Shown here: positions 1 to 8,200 of the stretch, one piece after another | Position numbering within the stretch: position 1 is the stretch's first letter | How the letters are laid out: each line of letters starts with the position of its first letter | DNA from: Littorina saxatilis | Taxonomy: Eukaryota > Mollusca > Gastropoda > Littorinimorpha > Littorinidae | Direction of reading: 5' to 3' | DNA length: 64,000 nt | Assembly (NCBI RefSeq): GCF_037325665.1 | Contig: NC_090255.1 | Location: forward strand, 31,126,760-31,190,759 | Position numbers and translations under genes: made by a program | Notes under the pieces: generated by a model | What the model was told of the DNA's origin: nothing | Seen by the model: the letters and a program-made list of their open reading frames with translations, nothing else | The model's database searches: none

Positions 1-46
1 CGGGTGAGTACATAGACTCACTTTTGCTTCGCATGTGAGTCAAAAA
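1..46 (-). repeat. end fragment of the ACTCACATG dispersed repeat
   Basis: The first bases are the reverse complement of the start of the elements at 34420 and 36092 (GACTCACATGCGAAGC with the following AGTGAGTCTATGTACTCACC). The rest of this copy lies left of the window. Confidence 0.8.
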
Positions 47-81
47 CAAACAATTATATTCTTAAACAAACTGGTTAGAAT

Positions 82-303
82 AACAGATTTAGGAGAATGC
101 AATGCAAGGAACATCATTATCTAATTCGGTCGATGCTTAGATCTAGAAAAGCACCCACTTATTCCAGTATAATAGAGAGAAAAAATCCAATTGAAAAAGT
201 TCCAGATCTAGACAAGGCAGCACTAGCAGCAATTTTAGCTCGCAAACTCGAACTTGCCCTGCATAATGCATTCATGCAAGGTCGAACCACTTTCCCTGCC
301 TAG
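82..303 (+). CDS. candidate coding exon, unknown product
   Basis: An open stretch of about 70 codons follows a possible splice acceptor (AATAACAG at 79-86) and ends with TAG at 301. The peptide is hydrophilic, with a helical segment rich in Ala and Leu (AALAAILARKLELALHNAF). I recognise no family. Because the window begins just upstream, this could be the last exon of a gene lying to the left or a chance ORF in repeat DNA. Confidence 0.2.
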   Translation, partial: NRFRRMQCKEHHYLIRSMLRSRKAPTYSSIIERKNPIEKVPDLDKAALAAILARKLELALHNAFMQGRTTFPA

Positions 304-1194
304 TGGGGGTTTGGCGGGTAGAGGGCCTGTGCTGGCACACTCGGAGTGAAACGACATGTCACCTACTTAAACAACGATAAACACTTTCAAACTAAGCCTG
401 GAACTTACCTTGCAAACTCATTTGGGCGATTTCAAGTTGCTTTGCTTCGTGCGAAGGCGGCCATTTTGAAATTTGCTTAACTGCGGTATTGATCATGCTT
501 TGGAGTATTTATAAAAGAAACGAAGCGGTAAACATGCCAAATAAATATGTTGACGATATATGTACATTTGCTGCTAATGTTTCAAAGCACATAAATATTT
601 TTTTCCCTTTCTTTTATTTTTGCAAACCATTTGCTGCTGATGCTGTTGATCCGAGTTGGTCTGCTCGCTCAAGTGTTGGTTTTAAAGTATTATTTTCTTC
701 AAACATATCGAATGTTTGCAATGGCTCTGTATCAGAAATCAATAACAACTGCTTTATTATTAATTATGCCAAGTTTCATAAATGTTAAGCAATCTGATCA
801 ATTCCAGTTAGGCCTATGAGTTGCGACAGAGGAGTCTCTTTGTTAAATGTGTGCGACATTCCGTTCATATCCGCGATCTCAAACGCGAGAGCCATCAGTG
901 CCCGCCTAGTACATGTAATCCCGAAAAAAGAATTACACAGAGAGAGAATGTGCTTCACCAGCTGAGCCTCAATTTCTTCTGGCAACAGGTGTCTGCCGAG
1001 AAGTTTTGTCTTTCCATTTGCGTACTAATTGTTCTTGTTCGTTATATGACGCTTTAAGGTTGCTTTCGGAATGTTATATTCCCTTGAACACACGTTCAAC
1101 CCTAGGCCATAGTAGTAGGCGTCCAATGCCGTGCTTAGCACTTCGTGAGTTCATTGGCCACTGAAAAAATAGAGACACGGGATAGGTATAGCAC
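304..1194. other. intergenic stretch with a possible minus-strand first exon
   Basis: No convincing coding sequence. On the minus strand an AAAATGGCCGCC context (about 457-468) is followed by a good splice donor, CAAG|GTAAGTTCC (donor GT is the complement of 407-408), so a short 5' exon transcribed leftwards is possible; its ATG frame closes within eleven codons, so the exon would be untranslated or use another start. Weak evidence. Confidence 0.2.
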
Positions 1195-1213
1195 ACACAC
1201 ACCCAAACACACA

Positions 1214-1265
<52 letters not shown>
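1192..1265. repeat. (CA)n microsatellite
   Basis: Long run of CA dinucleotides with a few interruptions near its left end. Confidence 0.95.
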
Positions 1266-1266
<1 letters not shown>

Positions 1267-1477
1267 CCCATAAAGATGTTGGTAAGTTTCTTCTTGGTAA
1301 GATTTTAAACTTCAATGTTCGCCATGACTAAAAAATAAAGTTTAGGTGTCCGAGACCTCCAAGCAGCATGACTTCATGTGGTCAGGAACTTAATGACGTC
1401 ATGCCAAGCTGTTTGGAATTGTTCTATATTCTTTTGTGATGTCTTGATTCATCTGCAATCACTTTGTAAAGTTTACG

Positions 1478-1907
1478 GCGCCTAATATGGACCTTTGGTC
1501 CCCTAATATGGACCGGTCCATATTACGCGCCCACAGGCGGTCCATAATAGGCGCCCATGCATCCTTCAGTATTTGGTTTTACTCTTCGTTCTCCAGGATT
1601 ACAGAAAGCCAACACTCGCAACATACAATACAGACACCCTGGGGTGTCCGATAGAAGGTGTGGTTTATCTTGTAAGCTATTTATGTGCAAAAACACTGAT
1701 GAGTTTCGAGGGTCAGATTTAGAGTGTAAGCTATCAAAAGGGAAAAGGACTCACCGTTTGGGCTTCCGTGCTTTCCCGGACATATCCCTCTGCAAGTCAG
1801 CAAGGGAGAGTAACTCTATCGCTTGCAATCATTTATGAGTGCTCTTGCCTTGTTATTTCCATGGAAAGGGGGTGGTCCATATTAGGAGCCGGTCCATATT
1901 AGGAGCC
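1478..1907. repeat. palindromic GGTCCATATTAGG repeat cluster, probable MITE
   Basis: Six copies of a motif close to GGTCCATATTAGGMGCC occur in both orientations: two as TAATATGGACC near 1481-1512, two as GGTCCATATTA at about 1514 and 1538, and two at 1873 and 1891. Both ends point inwards with GGCGCC/GGAGCC plus this motif, so the segment behaves like an inverted-repeat element of about 430 bp. The ORF inside it has no recognisable homology and I do not call it a gene. Confidence 0.55.
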
Positions 1908-2183
1908 CTTCCCCTATATATTTTTTATCAGAACTTTTAAAAATACCATTTTATATCCAAGTATCTCTTAACACCATTTTTAATTAGATGAGCGAGAGTG
2001 TGCGGGGGGCGGAAGGGTGGTGAACCACTGTACATAAAGGGAAAGTTTGTGTGCGTGCCTGTGTGTGTTCTTAATCTAAGACAAATGTCACCAATGTTTT
2101 TACAGAGTGACGTTAAATAAACGATTTTATCATCATCTGTCTGTATGTTCTGGCATTTGAGAAGCCACAACAGATAATATAGG
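1908..2183. other. no gene seen
   Basis: AT-rich flank with no coding signal, tRNA or clear repeat structure. Confidence 0.5.
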
Positions 2184-3374
2184 GCTAAGAAATAAGCTCT
2201 AAAATTCTCAATCCCGTTTGACAGGACTTCGCCTTCAAAGGTGATTGTGGTGAACCGCCACGCTGTCTGTCTCTGTCTCGCGATTCACCCCGGCGAAGCC
2301 GGGTAAGTTCCTCTACGACTTGTGTCTGTCTGTCTGTTCGCGATGCACGGCCAAAGTTCGGTGGATCTTTTTCAAATTTGGACACCGTATTCAGCTACAC
2401 CCCGGACACAACCTCATCGATGAGATATTTCAACACGTGCTCTCAGCGCGCATCGCTGTGCGCGCTGAACCGATTTTTTTTGTTTGTTTGTTTTTTGTCG
2501 GGATCCACTACCAGTAACTCTTCCTTATCTTCTCCAGTGTTTTCAGCCGCGATTATCTCCCTTCCTCCGTGTGGCGTCAATCCATATTCCCGTTACTACG
2601 TTACTATTTTTAGAAGGTCACTGCACGTTACTATTTTTAGAAGGTCTCCAGTGTTTTGCGCGTTTATCTCCTTTCCTTCGTGCGCCGGCCAAGCTGGCGT
2701 ACACCCGGCTAAGCCGGGTCCCAGGCGCAGCCTGGTATTCGGCTCTACTTCTTCCCGGCGAAGCCGGTACCCGACGAAGCGGGTAATCATCTAGTCTATA
2801 TATATATACGACTAGTGTCTGACTGTCTGTCTCAGACAGACAGTCAGACACTAGTCGTATATATAGGGCTAAGAAATAAGCTCTAAAATTCTCAATCCCG
2901 TTTGACAGGACTTCGCCTTCAAAGGTGATTGTGGTGAACCGCCACGCTGTCTGTCTCTGTCTCGCGATTCACCCCGGCGAAGCCGGGTATTCCTCTAGTA
3001 TATATATATATATACGACTAGTGTTTGTGTGTCTGTGTGTCTGTTCGCGATGCACGGCCAAAGTTCTCGGTCGATCTTTTTCAAATTTGGAGACCGTATT
3101 CAGCTACACCCCGGACACAACCTCATCGATGAGATATTTCAACACGTGCTCTCAGCGCGCAGCGCTGTACGCGCTGAACCGATTTTTTTTTTTTTTGGTC
3201 GGGATCCACTACCAGTAACTCTTCCTTATCTTCTCCAGTGTTTCCACCCGCGATTATCTCCCTTTCTCCGTGTGGCGTTTGTCTCCTTTCCTTCGTGCGC
3301 CGGCGCAGCCTGGTATTCGGCTCTACTTCTTCCCGGCGAAGCCGGTACCCAGCGAAGCGGGTAATCATCTAGTA
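2184..3374. mobile_element. tandem Helitron-like units (A-B-A-B')
   Basis: Unit A (2184-2305 and 2864-2989) ends in a CCCCGGCGAAGCCGGG hairpin; the second copy is followed a few bases later by CTCTAGT. Unit B (about 2311-2797 and 3000-3374) begins near TATATACGACTAGTG, carries a shared block starting TTCGCGATGCACGGCC, and ends with another GGCGAAGCCGG hairpin followed by ATCATCTAGT. A short GC hairpin about ten bases before CTAG is the 3' end structure expected of Helitrons. No Rep/helicase coding sequence is present, so these would be non-autonomous copies. Confidence 0.55.
2799..2863. repeat. near-perfect palindrome of two unit-B 5' ends
   Basis: TATATACGACTAGTGTCTG followed by ACTGTCTGTCT is mirrored immediately by its reverse complement, giving arms of about 32 bp with almost no spacer. 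It looks like two left ends joined head to head. Confidence 0.85.
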
Positions 3375-3526
3375 TATCAATATAGATACAAGTGTATCTT
3401 CAGGAAGTGTAAAGTTAGAAAATTCTAGTGAAATCATTTACAGTAGGGCGTTACCGTACGTGCGAGAAATCGTTTTGGATGGTACTTTCACTGACTCCAA
3501 GTGAGAACCAGACAAAGTTAATTGGA

Positions 3527-3680
3527 TGCGCAACTTCCCCGAAACCGGCGTATGGCTGCCTGAATCAGTGGCGGGGTAAAAACGGTCATACACGTAAAAA
3601 TCCACTCGTGCTAAAAACATGAGTGAACGTGGGAGTCTAGGCCCATGAACGAAGAAGAAGAAGAAGAAGAAGAAGAAGAA
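3527..3680 (+). mobile_element. tRNA-SINE 3' fragment with (GAA)n tail
   Basis: Matches the 3' half of the SINE at 53485-53828 (GGGGTAAAAACGGTCATACA, then GTGGGAGTCTAGGCCCATGA). The head is missing. An orthologous fragment lies at 12831-12967, so it predates the tandem duplication. Confidence 0.8.
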
Positions 3681-3753
3681 GGATGTGTTTCCCAGTGTAG
3701 CGAACTGTCCTATTCACAGATGAAGCAAGCTGTTACTGTATTTTATCTTACAT

Positions 3754-3854
<101 letters not shown>

Positions 3855-4111
3855 CAGTCTACATAAACGCATTACGTAATCCAGAGTGTTAGACAGGGTA
3901 TCTTCAAACAACGCAGTACTGTTTAACCTGTATTCAATGCCTTCAAAATGCCCCCCCCCCCCCCCCCCCCCGCCCCTTGCGGTCTAAGGAGTTCGCATGA
4001 GCTATACCAATCGAATTTATTTATTTATCAATTTCTTTATGTATTCCCTTCTGTAGTTATTGACTTATTGATTTATTTTGTATTCGTCTATTTTATATAT
4101 ATATATATATA

Positions 4112-4400
4112 TATAAAACATCAGAAATTGTGAAAGAAACAATTGAAAGTCAGCAGAGACTTTCTTCCGAGATTTGTTAAAATCTCTTAGCAGAGATAGA
4201 GAGAGAAGTAAGTATCCCTTCACAGACAGCCTATTGGGAGCATCAGACCCTCCTCAAGGGGGACCGAGATTTACAGAGCAAAGTCCCTTTGTGGGGGACG
4301 TATCGCAAGGTAATCTAGTCCTGAGGAGGACCATTGTATTTGTACCTAGACCAGACACGTGTTTCGACACTATTGTGTCTCATCAGTGGTCAGGTGGTAC
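4112..4400 (-). repeat. terminal repeat, left copy
   Basis: 289-bp direct repeat of 4839-5127, offset exactly 727 bp along its whole length, so there are no indels between the two. Confidence 0.9.
4342..4400 (-). ncRNA. type I hammerhead ribozyme (left copy)
   Basis: Reading the minus strand: stem I 5' side GUACC, loop ACCU, GACCA; core CUGAUGA; stem II GACAC with loop AAUA and GUGUC; core GAAA; a tiny self-complementary stem III (ACACGUGU, including A15.1 and U16.1); cleavage triplet GUC; stem I 3' side UGGUC, UA, GGUAC. All conserved core residues are present, and both halves of stem I and stem II pair perfectly. The expected cut lies between 4354 and 4353. A palindromic mini stem III is typical of hammerheads in Penelope-like elements and retrozymes, which are thought to act best as dimers. 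Confidence 0.9.
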
Positions 4401-4652
4401 TAATGGCGAGAGTTGTCAACCCATGGTATCCAACTAAGAAGCAAACCATTCTCTGAATGGTAGCTTCTGTTGGCATGGGAGACCACCCTCATCTGACAAC
4501 CCCAAGAGGATATCTGTGAAGGGAAACACTTTGATTTAAGGCCAAAGTGTAGAATTGATACTTATTAAGAAAGAATTTAGAAATTTAGACAAGTTTTAAC
4601 CAAGAAATTAGGTTAAAACAAGGGAAATTTGAAAAAGCCTAAAGGGAGGTAA

Positions 4653-4771
4653 CTCTGTACCAGCCTGCAGATCCAGAAATGGATACGCGAACAAGTTAGA
4701 TCTAATTTTGAAAAGGTTAAACAGGAAAAGCGGTCAACTTTTCACTGCTGTTCAACACAGGACTTGGTAAA
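4653..4771 (+). other. 119-bp segment shared with 31199-31317
   Basis: Inside the middle part of the element, this stretch matches 31199-31317 over 119 bp without indels (starts CTCTGTACCAGCCTGCAG, ends GGACTTGGTAAA). In one plus-strand frame both copies stay open (..IQKWI.EQVRS.FEKVKQ..), and the few differences are mostly single substitutions. Either the element picked up a piece of transcribed host sequence, or the copy at 31199 is a remnant of a related element. Confidence 0.7.
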
Positions 4772-4838
4772 GAAGAAGTTTTCTGCTTTATTCAATTGGA
4801 TCGCTTTAAAGGCGATGCAACTTTCACGGTGACCACAT

Positions 4839-5127
4839 TATAAAACATCAGAAATTGTGAAAGAAACAATTGAAAGTCAGCAGAGACTTTCTTCCGAGAT
4901 TTGTTAAAATCTCTTAGCAGAGATAGAGAGAGAAGTAAGTATCCCTTCACAGACAGCCTATTGGGAGCATCAGACCCTCCTCAAGGGGGACCGAGATTTA
5001 CAGAGCAAAGTCCCTTTGTGGGGGACGTATCGCAAGGTAATCTAGTCCTGAGGAGGACCATTGTATTTGTACCTAGACCAGACACGTGTTTCGACACTAT
5101 TGTGTCTCATCAGTGGTCAGGTGGTAC
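4839..5127 (-). repeat. terminal repeat, right copy
   Basis: Direct repeat of 4112-4400. A receptor ORF extends in frame back into it from 5225 to 4901, but that is chance read-through: the extension is absent from copy 2 and crosses a splice acceptor. Confidence 0.9.
5069..5127 (-). ncRNA. type I hammerhead ribozyme (right copy)
   Basis: Same sequence and structure as the ribozyme at 4342-4400. Expected cut between 5081 and 5080, exactly 727 nt from the other, so cleavage of a minus-strand transcript would free a 727-nt monomer. Confidence 0.9.
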
Positions 5128-5184
5128 ATATATATTTATATATATTAATTATGTATCTATTTATTCATTCATAAATTATTTATG

Positions 5185-5210
5185 TATTTGTTTATCTATC
5201 TATTTTACAG
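5185..5210 (+). promoter_or_regulatory. splice acceptor upstream of receptor copy 1
   Basis: A pyrimidine-rich stretch ending TCTATCTATTTTACAG is followed by AACTTCTTCTCAAG and the ATG at 5225. The identical acceptor precedes copy 2 (ends 13422). It implies at least one untranslated first exon upstream, and it decides that translation starts at 5225 rather than further left. Confidence 0.75.
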
Positions 5211-5224
5211 AACTTCTTCTCAAG

Positions 5225-8200
5225 ATGTACGAAACATGTACAAGAATCCGCCCGCTTCGATCACTTCACAATGCCACCGTTGTATTCTTACTACTCCCAT
5301 GTTTATTCATCGCTTCATTATCACTGACGGCTCATGCGCAACCGGAAACACTAAGGTTCTCTGCTGCAACAGAAACCCCGCATTCTTTACAAGGCCACAA
5401 CAAACTTGATGATGAAAAGGTTTCTACTACTTCCATGCTAGCAACACAACACGGCACTCTTGTCTCTTCGCGGTATTTGTCATCGTCAGACTCTGAGCTA
5501 GGCCTAGAATCCTCCTGGCACTCGGAGAAGGAACAAACTGCACGTGAGTCTTCAATACAACAAACTGCACGTGAATCTTCAATACAACAAACTGCACACG
5601 ATTCTTCAGCACGCCAACCTGAACATGAGTTTTTAACAAGACAAACTGAACATGAGTTTTCAATACGACAAACTGTACAGGTGTCTTCGACGAGACAAAC
5701 TCAACATGAGTCTTCAACAAGCCAAACTGAACATGAGTTTTCAACAAGCCAAACTGAACATGAGTTTTCAATGAGACAAACTGAACAAGAGTCTTCAACA
5801 AGACAAACTGCACAGGCTGCAGAGTCTGGCCTGGCGAATGTGCTGCCTGCCGTACAGTCATTGCCGACGAAGAAAGAAGAGAACGCGCTGACCTTGTCAA
5901 CAACTACACCAGTTAGGCCAAGCGGCGGGACGATTCGCATTCTACTCCCCACACCTCCTAGTCCAGCAAGCAGTGATTCGTCACCTCGCTTCAACAGCAC
6001 CTTGGGTGTCTCCAGACTTACTACCTACACGCCTGAAGTGACCCCTCCGATGTCAATGAAGTTGTCCACGACCACGCTTAAAATAACGGATAACATTCGC
6101 GACACGTCTTTTCGAATAAGTCCCCCTGCACTGACACCGACCCTGCCTGGTCCTTTACCACCGCTGCTGGAACCTTTCCCACCGCTGCCTCTCCAACCGT
6201 GTTCCGTCATTGGTGAAATGACACCCACTGTCATGAATGGAAACATTGCTTGGAAGTTTGACTGGGATGACTGTGTCTCAGAAATTACGTGGTGGATCAA
6301 GGTCCCCGACAGTCACGGTATTGTTGTGGATTTTCATCACGTGGAGATGGCTAGAAATGACTCTCTGAATATCTTCAGCGTTGGAGCGACTGATCTTAAT
6401 GAAAATCTCGTCAGGTGTTTCCAAGAGAATACAGTATCTATTGGACACCTTGCACCTGCGTTGATCGGGGAAAGCCTCATGAAAATTGAGCTCAGAACTT
6501 ATGATGGGAGGAGGACAATACTGCCCAAGTCGAGTTTCAACCTCACCTACACTGCTCATCCCATGGCCGGACTCCCGAGGCCTGTTCTGGTTGAAAATGT
6601 TGCTAAGGTAGAGAGTATTATCAGCTACAACTGCAGTGGGGTCAACAATCTTCCGGAAAGTATCACGTGCGATGGAATTCGTCACTGCACAGACGGTGAA
6701 GATGAGGAGGGCTGTCCATACCGCGACGAGGGGTGCGGTGACTGGTTCCCCTCGGGCAACCAGTGTTACAAAGCGATCTTCGAGCAGGTTTACTCGTCTG
6801 GTCAGTCCTTTGTGACAATGCCCTCGGAAGCCGAAGCATTTTGTCAGTCACAACATGGCGCCACTTTGGCAACACTGCAGGCACCGGGTGTGATGGAAAC
6901 GGTGGTGAACATGATACGTAAAAGCGGGTTTTCGCACGCTGTAGTAGGTATCCAGAAATTCAAGCCTGTTTCAAGGAATCTGAAACATTTGTATCGCTTT
7001 CTGTGGCAGTGGGGAGACCGAGGAAGCCCGATAGCCTACGACCGAGAACAACTGCAGAAAGACGGCACCTCTCTAGACTGTGCGATGCTAAACGTCTGGA
7101 GGGAACCTGTGTTTAAAGCCTTGGCCTGTGTTCTACCAAACACATTTCCTGACGGATTCATCTGTATGAGATCAAACCCAGCTTTTGGCCGAAGGAAATT
7201 TACACTTTCAGGACTTGCTATTCCGCCAGCCTCTGAACTACCAACAGGTTTTTCCACCAAGGCGTGCCCCGATGGCTCCGTGGTGCAGACGTTTCATCGT
7301 TGTCAGTGGGAACAACGGGACGAGGACTCGGACAGCGGGTGGTCCCAAAACGGTTTCCCCTTGTTCCAGTGCCGGTACGGTCCGGCTGTCCACTACTCGC
7401 TGCTGTGTGACGGGAAGAACGACTGTGCTGACCGCAGCGACGAAATGGATTGCAAACAACCGCAATTTTCTTCACTTTTGGAAGCTTCCTTCATCTGCAG
7501 GAACCTGCAGGCCATTCCTGATAACAAAAGGTGCGACGGCGCCGTGGACTGTTTTGATGAAAGCGACGAAGAGTCGTGCGTTTCGTGTAACTGGGGTCTG
7601 TTGTGTCCTGGAGAAGGATGCCTGCCAAACACGCCTTATTCAACATATGTCGACAGCTGTCCCATGGTAATGCCAACCCTATACAGAGAACTGAGTTCTA
7701 CTTTCCCAGGCAAAGTATTGTTGGATGGTTATGGGATGTCCCGACTGTATCCGGTCTATGGTGACTGCGGTGTCGGCTTTTATCTGTGTCAGGGTGGACA
7801 CTGTATTCCATCCTTCCTGCTCAACAACGGCGAACAGGACTGCCCTCAGGGCGAGGACGAACAAATCCCGCTGCGTAACCTGACGTGTCCAGGCTACTAC
7901 AGGTGCCAGGGGTCGGGGAGCTGTGTCCACAAGGACTATGTGTGTGACGGCGTCTTTCACTTCCCCAACAAGGACGATGAGATGTACTGTCACCTCGCCT
8001 GTCCCGCTGATGCAGGCTGTACGTGCGAAGGTCACGCATTCAAGTGTTCAGCGATGATCGACCCGCTTTACAATCTTCACCTTCGCTACCTGGACCTGGG
8101 CCGCGCTGCTAACGTGTCGCTGCAAAACGTGCACGTGATGGAGTATCTTTTCGTCCTCAACGTGTCCCACTGTGGTCTGGATCAAGTCAACCTGTCCAAC

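Larger units (their letters stand above)
4112..5127 (-). mobile_element. retrozyme/Penelope-type non-autonomous retroelement with hammerhead ribozymes
   Basis: A 1,016-bp insertion present in the upstream intron of receptor copy 1 and absent from the matching site of copy 2 (about 13350). It has direct terminal repeats 4112-4400 and 4839-5127 (289 bp each), identical as far as I can read, around a 438-bp middle. Each repeat ends, on the minus strand, in a complete hammerhead ribozyme, so the element's 5' end coincides with the ribozyme. It sits in an (AT)n tract, which hides any target-site duplication. No reverse transcriptase is encoded, so mobilisation in trans is inferred. It looks whole and young: it arose after the gene duplication and the repeats have not diverged. 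A plain miniature LTR element is the alternative, but TG...CA ends are lacking. Confidence 0.8.

Noticed and set aside
1690-1715. CTGATGA as a further hammerhead core
   Set aside because: No GAAA core element or closing stem nearby. The other CTGATGA/TCATCAG words (22031, 45023, 46352, 49096, 50365, 56895) fail in the same way.
4321-4335. CTGAGGA on the plus strand as a ribozyme core
   Set aside because: No GAAA and no pairing stems follow; the real hammerhead is on the minus strand.
4901-5224. N-terminal extension of the receptor copy 1 reading frame
   Set aside because: It runs through the retroelement repeat, an AT-rich intron and a splice acceptor, and has no counterpart in copy 2.
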